Shown: piece after piece, positions 6,658 to 16,253 of the stretch
Numbering within the stretch: position 1 is the first letter of the stretch
Layout: every line of letters begins with the position of its first letter
Source: CAYNKA01 sp964397655
Lineage (GTDB): Bacteria > Spirochaetota > Spirochaetia > DTKZ01
Length of the DNA: 64,000 nt
NCBI GenBank assembly: GCA_964397655.1
Contig: CAYNKA010000002.1
Span: 124,001 to 188,000, forward strand
Reading direction: 5' to 3'
The notes under the pieces: generated by a model
Database searches by the model: none
The model's input: the letters and a program-made list of their open reading frames with translations, nothing else
What the model was told of the DNA's origin: nothing
Position numbers and translations under genes: made by a program

Positions 6658-9600
6658 GTTGGACTCCTTGACCTGAAGAAAGGGATTACGACAGTTATTC
6701 ATTAAGAATAGAAAGGATATATCGATGTATTGTTGGACTCCTTGACCTGAAGAAAGGGATTACGACTTTTTTTACCCTTTCACAATAGATATTATGTCAC
6801 TATCGTTGGACTCCTTGACCTGAAGAAAGGGATTACGACCCATTTGCTTCCGTCATGATTAGATCTCATGTTGGTTCTAGTTGGACTCCTTGACCTGAAG
6901 AAAGGGATTACGACTCTATTTCATTTTCCGATATGTCATTCAGAAATACTTGTTGGACTCCTTGACCTGAAGAAAGGGATTACGACCATCCTCTCGATAA
7001 GAGGTAAACTCTATCGCGTACTTGTGTTGGACTCCTTGACCTGAAGAAAGGGATTACGACCTGAATCTATAATCTTTCCTTTATATTCAACCTTAGTGAG
7101 TAGTTGGACTCCTTGACCTGAAGAAAGGGATTACGACGATATCCAACTTTTCCCCGATGTCCTTTCCGTCCAGGTTAGTTGGACTCCTTGACCTGAAGAA
7201 AGGGATTACGACCAAGCTTTTGATTCCCGTTTTCGTCAAAAATGTCGCGTTGGACTCCTTGACCTGAAGAAAGGGATTACGACCCTTTCCCATCGCTTCC
7301 TGTTTTGTCATCTCGTCCTCCTCGTTGGACTCCTTGACCTGAAGAAAGGGATTACGACCTCTTTTGGCGTCAAAAGCTCCTGTTTTTGGGGTTTTTGCGT
7401 TGGACTCCTTGACCTGAAGAAAGGGATTACGACCTGATCGCCATGAGCCGCTTGTTAACTTCTTGCCACTTTGTTGGACTCCTTGACCTGAAGAAAGGGA
7501 TTACGACTAGGCCCCCTTTATCTGTCCGTTGCGGCTCACTCTATGTTGGACTCCTTGACCTGAAGAAAGGGATTACGACTCTCTTTTTCGGAATGAATTG
7601 CACCGCATGTATCACGAGTTGGACTCCTTGACCTGAAGAAAGGGATTACGACTCAAGGCCGATCGCGATAAATTCCGGGGCCTCGGCGTCAGTTGGACTC
7701 CTTGACCTGAAGAAAGGGATTACGACAATCTTTGACATTCTCGGGCTTGAGGTCGTCAAGGACTTGTTGGACTCCTTGACCTGAAGAAAGGGATTACGAC
7801 AATGCTCGCCTTCTTTCATAACCTCGGCCATGAGGCTTTGTGTTGGACTCCTTGACCTGAAGAAAGGGATTACGACTTGTAATAGACCGTAAGAATTTGC
7901 GGGATTTCATCGGTAGTTGGACTCCTTGACCTGAAGAAAGGGATTACGACTCTTAACCTCAAGCCCGGACGCGGACAAGCCTTCGGTTGGACTCCTTGAC
8001 CTGAAGAAAGGGATTACGACTTTTCCGATCGCGACAAACTCCGGGGCCTCGGCGTCAAGTTGGACTCCTTGACCTGAAGAAAGGGATTACGACTCGGACA
8101 TTCTGCGACCGGGAATATGTATGCGTTTATTCCGTTGGACTCCTTGACCTGAAGAAAGGGATTACGACCTTTAAGACGTTTTTCATAATCATCAAAAAGA
8201 ACACCTGTTGGACTCCTTGACCTGAAGAAAGGGATTACGACCTTTATTTCGTCGCTGTATATATAAGCGGTGACCAAATGTTGGACTCCTTGACCTGAAG
8301 AAAGGGATTACGACTGCGCTCAACCTCTCACTATTATAAGATCATCGGCAATGTTGGACTCCTTGACCTGAAGAAAGGGATTACGACTGATTAATGCCAA
8401 TTGATAAGCTTTTTTGTCGCTTATATCGTTGGACTCCTTGACCTGAAGAAAGGGATTACGACCCTCCTCATGTGTCGATGGGCCTCCAAGTTTTATCGTT
8501 GGACTCCTTGACCTGAAGAAAGGGATTACGACTTGAGCGACGAAATCGAGAAAGAAAAAACGGCGAGCAAGGTTGGACTCCTTGACCTGAAGAAAGGGAT
8601 TACGACGTTCTGCGGGGCGGCCGCCCTTCTTCCCGTTCTCGCGCACGTTGGACTCCTTGACCTGAAGAAAGGGATTACGACCACTCGGAGGACGACCCAA
8701 ACATCGGATCGGCGTCGAGGTGTTGGACTCCTTGACCTGAAGAAAGGGATTACGACTGCGCTCAAGCCTTATTTGAATCATTCCGTTCATCTTGTTGGAC
8801 TCCTTGACCTGAAGAAAGGGATTACGACCAGCTTTTCAGTACGTTGATTACCGTTTGTACGCCGGATGTTGGACTCCTTGACCTGAAGAAAGGGATTACG
8901 ACTGATTTTTTGTGGTTTGATCAAAGAGGGTTTAATCATGGTTGGACTCCTTGACCTGAAGAAAGGGATTACGACTCTTAAGCAGTTCGAACTTCATCAT
9001 CAATCTCCTCAATCAGTTGGACTCCTTGACCTGAAGAAAGGGATTACGACTAACCAGAGACCATCCAATCGATCGCTGATCCGTCGCGTTGGACTCCTTG
9101 ACCTGAAGAAAGGGATTACGACACTTGCCACCAGGCTGTGCATTAAGGGCGATTGCTCGCGTTGGACTCCTTGACCTGAAGAAAGGGATTACGACCCTCG
9201 TCGGTGTAGTAGTAGGCCGTGAGGCGCCGAGCGTTGGACTCCTTGACCTGAAGAAAGGGATTACGACTCTCATTTCTTCTATTTTCTTAAGCAGTTCGGA
9301 CTTGTTGGACTCCTTGACCTGAAGAAAGGGATTACGACTTTCATTGGCTGTTTTATCGGTTTTATTCATTGCTTTCTCACGTTGGACTCCTTGACCTGAA
9401 GAAAGGGATTACGACTTTGCACCTAGGCTTATATCGATCAACGACCACTTACCGTTGGACTCCTTGACCTGAAGAAAGGGATTACGACTTGTCTTCGTAA
9501 GCCTTCGTTTTCATCTTTTTTTCTCCTTGTTGGACTCCTTGACCTGAAGAAAGGGATTACGACAGGACTCGCAATCGTTTATCGCTCTCTTGAGTTCCCA

Positions 9601-11468
9601 AGTTGGACTCCTTGACCTGAAGAAAGGGATTACGACCCGCCAGATACTCCATGACCGCTTGGTACTCGTGGGTTGGACTCCTTGACCTGAAGAAAGGGAT
9701 TACGACCGCAAGAGCCACGAGTAATTCCCGAACTGATCCGCCGTTGGACTCCTTGACCTGAAGAAAGGGATTACGACCAGAGACGGAGTTTCCGTTTCTA
9801 CCGCCTCGGCTGAGTAGTTGGACTCCTTGACCTGAAGAAAGGGATTACGACGGGTACTCGGCGGTATCGGTTTCCCGACCGCAACGACGAGTTGGACTCC
9901 TTGACCTGAAGAAAGGGATTACGACGTTCCGCGAATGCGTCGAGTTCCTTGAGGCGGGTAGCGTTGGACTCCTTGACCTGAAGAAAGGGATTACGACCCT
10001 TCGCACGTCGGCGGGATCGATAAAATCGGCATGGTGTTGGACTCCTTGACCTGAAGAAAGGGATTACGACCTCGATCCCGGCCATCTCGATAGCCTGCTC
10101 CCTAGTAAGGGTTGGACTCCTTGACCTGAAGAAAGGGATTACGACGCTTTTCCGCCCAATGCTTTCTCATTTTCCCATCGAGTTGGACTCCTTGACCTGA
10201 AGAAAGGGATTACGACTTGAATCTTACTTATCGTGATATTGCCCTGCGCGTCCATCGTTGGACTCCTTGACCTGAAGAAAGGGATTACGACAGGGTCTTT
10301 TGAGATATTATTTATATCATAAAGAGGATAGTTGGACTCCTTGACCTGAAGAAAGGGATTACGACTCTTTATCTTAGATGCTTTATCCGCGCGCGCAATC
10401 TCCGCGTTGGACTCCTTGACCTGAAGAAAGGGATTACGACGATTCTTAATTTGAAAGCAACTCAATAAAGATTTTCTTGTTGGACTCCTTGACCTGAAGA
10501 AAGGGATTACGACTGTACTTGCGCATGGCTTTACCGACGATGCTCGCCTGGAAGTTGGACTCCTTGACCTGAAGAAAGGGATTACGACTCTTTATCTTAG
10601 ATGCTTTATCCGCGCGCGCAATCTCCGCGTTGGACTCCTTGACCTGAAGAAAGGGATTACGACATGCAATCGCCGTGAATGGTGATTTCGGCGACGGTTT
10701 CGGGTTGGACTCCTTGACCTGAAGAAAGGGATTACGACTGAAGAGTAATTAACTCATCGGCAACCGCTGCGTATCTGTTGGACTCCTTGACCTGAAGAAA
10801 GGGATTACGACCCCTTTCTCGTCATAGATTTCGCGCTCGGTTTTATCGTTGGACTCCTTGACCTGAAGAAAGGGATTACGACCTGATCAACCGGCCGCAA
10901 ATTGCCAAAGTCATTTTCCACGGTTGGACTCCTTGACCTGAAGAAAGGGATTACGACGCGAAGCAGTCGGCCGGGATTTCGTCGTATTTTCCAGCGTTGG
11001 ACTCCTTGACCTGAAGAAAGGGATTACGACACCGTGCCGTGACCTCGAATTGCTCCTCGAAAAGCTCAGTTGGACTCCTTGACCTGAAGAAAGGGATTAC
11101 GACCCGATGTATACGCGGACGATCTTGATCGACCCGTCGTGTTGGACTCCTTGACCTGAAGAAAGGGATTACGACCTGGAATAGTTCCATTTTATACCTC
11201 CCTACGCATTTCAAGTTGGACTCCTTGACCTGAAGAAAGGGATTACGACATACACGCGGTCGAAAAACTTCTCGTCGGCGGTCGGCGTTGGACTCCTTGA
11301 CCTGAAGAAAGGGATTACGACGCTTTGACTCTCAGATCATAACCCTGTCTACTCATGACATGTTGGACTCCTTGACCTGAAGAAAGGGATTACGACAATT
11401 TTGCTTATGTATACATCTGCTTTTTTCTTTTTTGTTGGACTCCTTGACCTGAAGAAAGGGATTACGAC
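6658..11468 (+). CRISPR. CRISPR array: 66 repeats of 35 bp, 65 spacers
   Basis: The repeat starts GTTGGACTCC, continues TTGACCTGAAGAAAGG and ends GATTACGAC. I counted 66 copies, first at 6658-6692 and last at 11434-11468, and saw no variant repeat, including the last. Spacers are about 35-42 bp. The 3' end ATTACGAC resembles the 8-nt 5' handle of type III crRNAs (AUUGAAAC-like), so transcription probably runs left to right from the leader next to cas2. One spacer occurs twice (10366-10405 and 10589-10628). Repeats translate to open frames on both strands; none is a gene. Confidence 0.98.
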
Positions 11469-11526
11469 AAGCGCGTTGTGTGTCTCTATTGTGTCAATTC
11501 GAGCCTTGTTGCGCCCCCTTCCCCAC

Positions 11527-11634
11527 GCAAAAATCCGTTTGCGGGGCCATTTGACTCGAGCAACGTCCTCTTCGTGTCCGCACGAAGAGCCAAATGAAGG
11601 CCATGGTCAACGGGACCCGCAAACGGATTTTTGC
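11527..11634. repeat. Nested long hairpin between CRISPR array and tRNA-Phe
   Basis: The outer arms are 19 bp and perfectly complementary (11527-11545 and 11616-11634; left arm begins GCAAAAATCC). Inside are CATTTG/CAAATG arms (11548-11553, 11591-11596) and a 9-bp stem CTCTTCGTG/CACGAAGAG with a TCCG loop (11568-11589). No T-run follows. The stretch 11469-11526 before it shows nothing else. It could be the end of the CRISPR transcript, a small structured RNA, or a recombination site. Confidence 0.7.
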
Positions 11635-11642
11635 CATCCCCA

Positions 11643-11671
11643 TTGACATTTCTTCCTGCATTCTATATAAA
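11643..11671 (+). promoter_or_regulatory. Sigma-70 promoter of tRNA-Phe
   Basis: TTGACA at 11643-11648, 17 bases, then TATAAA at 11666-11671. The expected start point, about 11678, is six bases before the tRNA. This is one of the best promoter matches in the window. Confidence 0.8.
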
Positions 11672-11683
11672 GTACGGCGTGCT

Positions 11684-11756
<73 letters not shown>

Positions 11757-11762
11757 CTGCAT

Positions 11763-11790
11763 GCCTCCCTTTTCGGGGGGCTTTTTTTTT
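11763..11790 (+). terminator. Intrinsic terminator after tRNA-Phe
   Basis: Stem GCCTCCC (11763-11769) pairs with GGGGGGC (11775-11781, one G-U) over a short loop and is followed by a run of nine T. It ends the single-gene tRNA transcript. Confidence 0.9.
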
Positions 11791-11876
11791 CGAAGTTTCG
11801 ATTCAGGCACGCTTGCCAGACCGTCCCCGATCGGCTTATCATTCCGGAGACCTTTTCTCGTTAAAGGTGACCAGAT

Positions 11877-13388
11877 ATGGAACGATTGAACAGGAAACTC
11901 GTGCTTTCCCGCTCCGCCGAGCTCGATCCGGCCGGCATCGCGGGAAAAGCCTATCCCGAGAAGGTGCTCCAATTCGGCGAAGGCGGCTTTCTCCGCGGCT
12001 TCGTCGACTGGATGATCCACCGCATGAACGGGCGGGGGATCTTCAACGGCAGCGTGGTCGTCGTCCAGCCCATAGCTCAGGGCACGGTGTCCCTGCTCAA
12101 CGAGCAGCAAGGCCTCTATACCCTGCTCAGGCGCGGAATCCGGGACGGGAAGGAGGAAGAAGACATCGAGGTCGTCTCCTCGATCAGCCGCGGACTGGAT
12201 CCGTACTCGGATTTCGGAGCCTTCCTCGCGTGCGCGAGGAACCCCGACCTCCGCTTCATCGTTTCCAACACCACGGAGGCCGGGATCGCCTATCGCGACG
12301 GAGAAAGCTTCCGGGACGAGCCGCCCGCCTCCTTTCCGGGCAAGGTCGCCCGGTTCCTTTTTGAACGCTATTCCTGGTGCGGCGGCGATCCAAAGAAGGG
12401 TTTCGTCTTTCTCCCCTGCGAACTCATCGACCGGAACGGCGACAATCTCCGGAGGATCGTCCTCCGTCTCGCCGAGGAATGGGGTCTCGAGGAAGGCTTC
12501 CGCGCCTGGGTGGAGAAGGCGAACGTCTTCTGCAACACCCTCGTGGACGGCATCATGACCGGCTTCCCGAAGGAGGAGATCGCAGAACTCCAGGCCAAGG
12601 CAGGATACGAAGACAGGCTCTTCGACACCGGAGAGCTCTTCAGGCTCTGGGTCATCGAGGCGCCGGCGATCGTGCAGGACGAATTCCCCCTCCACCGCGC
12701 GGAGATGGAGGTGGTGTGGACCGACGACATGGGCCCCTACAGGACCCGCAAGGTACGCATCCTGAACGGTCCCCACACGATGACGGTCCTCGGCGCCTAT
12801 CTCGCCGGAAAGGAAACGGTGAGGGACTGCCTCGAGGACGAGACGATCAAGGCCTACCTCCGAAAGGGCATTTTCGAGGAGATCATCCCGGTCCTTACGC
12901 TGCCGAGGAAGGAACTCGAGAAATTCGCGGAAGAGGTCCTCGAGCGGTTCGCGAACCCCTTCATCAAGCATTATCTTCTATCCATCGCCCTCAATTCCGT
13001 TGCCAAGTACAAGGCCCGCGTTCTCCCCACGATCCAGGAATACGAGGCGAAATTCGGCGGAGCCCCCGACGCCCTCTCCTGGTCCATGGCCGCTCTCATC
13101 GCCTTCTATCGCGGCACGGAGATCCGCGACGGGGCCCTGATCGGGCATCGCGGCGGCGAGGAATACCCGATCAAGGACGACGCCGACGTGCTCGAGATCT
13201 TCCGCGGCCTCTGGAAGGGCTCGTCCGATCCGAAAAAACTCGCACGGGAGGTTCTCTCCTGTCGGCGCTTCTGGGACGCGGATCTCACGTCGCTCCCGGG
13301 ATTCGAGGAAAAGGTGGCCTTCCATCTCGCCGGCATTCTCGAGAGAGGCCCCCTCGCCTCCATGGAGGACGCGGTCCGCGGCCGGTAG
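11877..13388 (+). CDS. uxaB: Tagaturonate reductase (altronate oxidoreductase)
   Basis: The 503-residue protein matches the polyol/hexuronate dehydrogenase family: an N-terminal NAD-binding half (VLQFGEGGFLRGFVDWMI, QPIAQGT), and a C-terminal helical half with the KVRILNGPHTMTVLGAYLAG motif that contains catalytic residues, and LSIALNSVAKYKARVLPTI. The start (NRKLVLSRSAELD) and length fit UxaB, which reduces tagaturonate to altronate with NADH in galacturonate breakdown; fructuronate reductase or mannitol dehydrogenase are less likely. AAAGGTGA precedes ATG 11877. No other uronate gene is beside it. Confidence 0.85.
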   Translation: MERLNRKLVLSRSAELDPAGIAGKAYPEKVLQFGEGGFLRGFVDWMIHRMNGRGIFNGSVVVVQPIAQGTVSLLNEQQGLYTLLRRGIRDGKEEEDIEVVSSISRGLDPYSDFGAFLACARNPDLRFIVSNTTEAGIAYRDGESFRDEPPASFPGKVARFLFERYSWCGGDPKKGFVFLPCELIDRNGDNLRRIVLRLAEEWGLEEGFRAWVEKANVFCNTLVDGIMTGFPKEEIAELQAKAGYEDRLFDTGELFRLWVIEAPAIVQDEFPLHRAEMEVVWTDDMGPYRTRKVRILNGPHTMTVLGAYLAGKETVRDCLEDETIKAYLRKGIFEEIIPVLTLPRKELEKFAEEVLERFANPFIKHYLLSIALNSVAKYKARVLPTIQEYEAKFGGAPDALSWSMAALIAFYRGTEIRDGALIGHRGGEEYPIKDDADVLEIFRGLWKGSSDPKKLAREVLSCRRFWDADLTSLPGFEEKVAFHLAGILERGPLASMEDAVRGR

Positions 13389-13410
13389 GGCCGAACGGCC
13401 GTATTTTCTT
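13389..13410 (+). terminator. Weak terminator after uxaB
   Basis: GGCC-GAAC-GGCC (13389-13400) is followed by GTATTTTCTT. The stem is short, so this is tentative. Confidence 0.35.
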
Positions 13411-13512
13411 TCAATAGAAGGCTATTCGGATGCAGGACACTTGCAGGAATCACCCAAGTGAAGTAATCTTGTAAGGATACGCGTTGAAATCACCTCGGGC
13501 GGAGGAGGAGTC

Positions 13513-14418
13513 GTGTTCCAGAAACAGATCATGATGAGGCGGGTCCTCTACTCGCTGGCACCGATCTTCTTGTTTTCGGTCTACCTCTACGGCTGGAGGA
13601 GCCTTGCAGTGACCGCGACGTCGATCATTCTCGGCACCATGACCGAGTACTTCATGGAGCGAACCAGGAAGAAGCCGGTGAGCGAAGCGGTCCTCGTAAC
13701 CTGCGTTCTCTATGCACTTTCGCTGCCTCCGAAAACGCCGCTCTGGGTCGTCGGAGTCGGCATCGTGTTCGCGGTCTTCTTCGGCAAGGAGGTCTACGGC
13801 GGATTCGGCAGGAACGTCTTCAATCCGGCCATCACCGGCCGACTTTTCGTGTACATAACCTTCGCCACCCTGCTCTCTGCGTCGTGGATGGTTCCCGGCG
13901 GCTTCGGGGCGCACGCCGACGCGGTGAGCACGGCGACTCCGCTCGCGCTTCTCCGGCAGGGCAAAGGATCGGAACTCGATCTCCTCGACCTGTTCACGGG
14001 CCTGCGCGGAGGCGCCCTGGGGGAAAGCTCGATCGCCCTCATCCTCCTCGCCGCGGTCTACCTCCTCGCGACGAAGACCGCGAGCTGGAGGATCGTATTC
14101 TCCACCGTCGGAAGTGCGGCCCTCTTCTCGTTCGTCCTCGACTTCTTCGGCGTGAAGGGCGCCTTTCCGGCCCTCGCGTCCATGATGAGCGGTAGCGTGC
14201 TCTTCATCGCGGTCTTCATGGCCACGGATCCGGTCTCCGCTCCCAAGAAACCCGTCTCGCAATGGGTCTACGGCATCGTGATCGGCACCGTCGCGATCCT
14301 TCTCAGACTGTACTCCGCCTTTCCCGAAGGCACGAGTTTCGCCGTGCTCATAGGCAACACCTTCGCCTGCCTGATCGACGAACTCGCAGGCATGCGGAAA
14401 AAGGAGGTCGCCTCGTGA
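13513..14418 (+). CDS. NqrB/RnfD-type membrane flavoprotein
   Basis: This 301-residue integral membrane protein carries the RnfD/NqrB signatures GGFGRNVFNPAITGR and DAVSTATPL, in which T142 is the expected site of phosphoester-linked FMN. It has about eight to ten hydrophobic helices. The length suits RnfD and is about 100 residues short of typical NqrB. The operon partners look like Nqr subunits, so the naming is ambiguous. GTG 13513 is chosen because GGAGGAGGAG sits directly upstream. It overlaps the next gene by GTGA. It is the first gene of the operon; no nqrA or rnfC lies upstream in the window. Confidence 0.85.
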   Translation: MFQKQIMMRRVLYSLAPIFLFSVYLYGWRSLAVTATSIILGTMTEYFMERTRKKPVSEAVLVTCVLYALSLPPKTPLWVVGVGIVFAVFFGKEVYGGFGRNVFNPAITGRLFVYITFATLLSASWMVPGGFGAHADAVSTATPLALLRQGKGSELDLLDLFTGLRGGALGESSIALILLAAVYLLATKTASWRIVFSTVGSAALFSFVLDFFGVKGAFPALASMMSGSVLFIAVFMATDPVSAPKKPVSQWVYGIVIGTVAILLRLYSAFPEGTSFAVLIGNTFACLIDELAGMRKKEVAS

Positions 14419-15029
14419 ACAAGGAAGGAATCGGCTACACCATCGGTTTCGCGTTCGTCATCACCTTCGTCTTCGTGTTCTTCCTCGCGCTCGCGAACGA
14501 GGGTACCAAGGGCATCGTCGCCGGGAACCAGGAGATCGCGCGCCAAAAGGCCATCCTCGCCGCCATGGACGTCAAATTCGCGAGCGACGAGGAAGCCGCG
14601 AAATTCTTCAAGGACGTGAAGACGGTCGACAAGGACGGAAGCCGGTACTACACCTTGGAAAAGGGCGGCAAGACCGTGTACGCGAAGCAGTTTTCGGGGA
14701 GCGGGCTCTGGGGCACGATCACCGGCATCCTCGCCGTGAACGACGACATAACGAGGACCGTAGGCCTTCAGATCCTGAGCCACAACGAGACCCCCGGTCT
14801 CGGCGGCAGGATCGACGAGGCCTGGTTCAAGGACCAGTTCAAGGGCGAGGCGATCAGGAACGGAAAGATCGTCGTGACCTCAGGAGCCGAGGCGGGAACC
14901 CTCAAGAAGGATCCCGAAGACGGCATGCTCGACGGGATCACCGGAGCTTCGAGGACGAGCCAGGCCATGGGGACTCTCGTGAACCAGGACATAGCCGAAC
15001 TCAAGGCACTCGTCGGAGCGAAAAAATGA
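14415..15029 (+). CDS. NqrC/RnfG flavin-carrying subunit
   Basis: The 204-residue protein has one N-terminal membrane helix (IGYTIGFAFVITFVFVFFLA) and an exported FMN-binding domain. The motif DGITGAS is the covalent-flavin site; the acceptor position holds Ser where Thr is usual, and both are accepted by ApbE-type transferases in general. LSHNETPGLGGRI is a typical NqrC/RnfG segment. GTG 14415 overlaps the preceding stop and follows AAGGAGG. No apbE gene is in the window. Confidence 0.88.
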   Translation: MNKEGIGYTIGFAFVITFVFVFFLALANEGTKGIVAGNQEIARQKAILAAMDVKFASDEEAAKFFKDVKTVDKDGSRYYTLEKGGKTVYAKQFSGSGLWGTITGILAVNDDITRTVGLQILSHNETPGLGGRIDEAWFKDQFKGEAIRNGKIVVTSGAEAGTLKKDPEDGMLDGITGASRTSQAMGTLVNQDIAELKALVGAKK

Positions 15030-15649
15030 ATTCCAAAGAAGCGAAGAATATTGCGAAACAGAACCTCTGGTTCAACAATCCGATCTTCATCCAGATCCTC
15101 GGCATCTGTTCCACGCTGGCGGTCACGAACGTACTCACGAACACCCTCATCATGACCCTGGGAGTGACCTTCGCCACCGCCTTCTCCAGCCTCACGGTAT
15201 CCCTCCTGAAGGAGCTCATCCCGAGGAAGGTGAGGATGATCGCCCAGGTACTCGTCATGTCCTTCTACGTCATCATCCTCGACATCCTGCTCCGGGCCTA
15301 TCTTCCGGAAATCTCCAAGAGCCTGGGTCCCTACGTGGGCCTCATCATTACGAACTGCATCCTCATGGGCCGCGCGGAAGGCTACGCACAGAGCAATCCG
15401 CCCCTCGCCTCCTTCTGGGACGGCCTCACCTCGGGGCTGGGCTACATGTGGGTGCTCATGACGATCGCCTTTTTCCGGGAATTCCTCGGCTTCGGGACGC
15501 TCTTCGGCGTCCGCGTCGCGCCGCAGGGCTTCGTGACATGGACCATCATGGTCATGGCGCCCAGCGCCTTCTTCATGGTGAGCCTGCTCCTCTGGGCAGC
15601 GAAAACCATCCAGAGCAGAGCGAAAAAACCCCAGGGAGGTAAGGCATGA
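15026..15649 (+). CDS. nqrD: NqrD/RnfE membrane subunit
   Basis: This 207-residue protein with about six membrane helices has the NqrD-type start NPIFIQILGICSTLAVTN and ELIPRKVRMIAQVLVMSFYV, and the internal half-motif of this antiparallel repeat family (ILMGRAEGYAQ). NqrD and NqrE together hold an intramembrane iron site in known Na+-NQR structures. It overlaps its neighbours by ATGA on both sides, which indicates a single translationally coupled operon. The residues look closer to NqrD than to RnfE, by eye only. Confidence 0.85.
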   Translation: MNSKEAKNIAKQNLWFNNPIFIQILGICSTLAVTNVLTNTLIMTLGVTFATAFSSLTVSLLKELIPRKVRMIAQVLVMSFYVIILDILLRAYLPEISKSLGPYVGLIITNCILMGRAEGYAQSNPPLASFWDGLTSGLGYMWVLMTIAFFREFLGFGTLFGVRVAPQGFVTWTIMVMAPSAFFMVSLLLWAAKTIQSRAKKPQGGKA

Positions 15650-16242
15650 ACGCCCCCGACATCGCCCCCCTCACCCTCTTCTTCGCCTCCATCTTCACGA
15701 GCAACATCCTCCTGGCGAACTTTCTCGGAATGTGCTCGTTCATCTCGATCTCCAAGGACCTGAAGTCGTCGAACGGCCTCGGCCTCGCGGTGACCGTGGT
15801 TCTCGCGATCACGAGCGTCGTCAACTGGGCGGTCCTCCACTACTTCCTCATCCCGCTCGGGCTCGAATATCTCAGGTTCATCGTCTTCATCGTCGTCATA
15901 GCCGCGGTGGTGCAGATGCTCGAGATGCTCATCGATCGCGTATCGCCCGCCCTGTACATGGCGCTGGGGATCTTCCTTCCGCTGATCACGGTGAACTGCG
16001 CGATCCTCGGAGTCGTCCTTTTCATCGACATCAGGAGGTACGGATTCCTGCAGTCCCTCGTGTTCGGCACGGGTTCCGGCCTCGGCTGGTGGCTCGCCAT
16101 CATGTCCCTGGCCGCCATCCGGAAGAAAATCGACAACGGACCGGTGCCGGCCGGGCTCAAAGGGCCGGGCATAACCCTGATCACCATAGGGTTCATGGCC
16201 ATGGCCTTCATCGGGTTCTCCGGCATGCTCAACGTTCAGTGA
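15646..16242 (+). CDS. nqrE: NqrE/RnfA membrane subunit
   Basis: A 198-residue protein with six hydrophobic helices, starting LTLFFASIFTSNILLANFLG and containing YMALGIFLPLITVNCAILG, the inverted homologue of NqrD. The FLGMCSFISISK segment carries the conserved Cys used for the iron centre shared with NqrD. Overlap by ATGA with nqrD, and eleven bases to nqrF with GAGGAGGAAAG between. It is the most conserved subunit, so the family call is firm while Nqr versus Rnf is judged from neighbours. Confidence 0.88.
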   Translation: MNAPDIAPLTLFFASIFTSNILLANFLGMCSFISISKDLKSSNGLGLAVTVVLAITSVVNWAVLHYFLIPLGLEYLRFIVFIVVIAAVVQMLEMLIDRVSPALYMALGIFLPLITVNCAILGVVLFIDIRRYGFLQSLVFGTGSGLGWWLAIMSLAAIRKKIDNGPVPAGLKGPGITLITIGFMAMAFIGFSGMLNVQ

Positions 16243-16253
16243 GGAGGAAAGAC

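Noticed and set aside
6567..6671. A 34-codon frame in the CRISPR leader behind GGGAGG
   Set aside because: It runs into the first repeat and its product has no support; leaders are often AT-rich with chance frames.
7093..11214. Open frames in the CRISPR array that repeat peptides such as RNPFLQVKESN and VVIPFFRSRSPT
   Set aside because: They are translations of the 35-bp repeat in two frames; the units carry no ribosome sites of their own and end at random in spacers.
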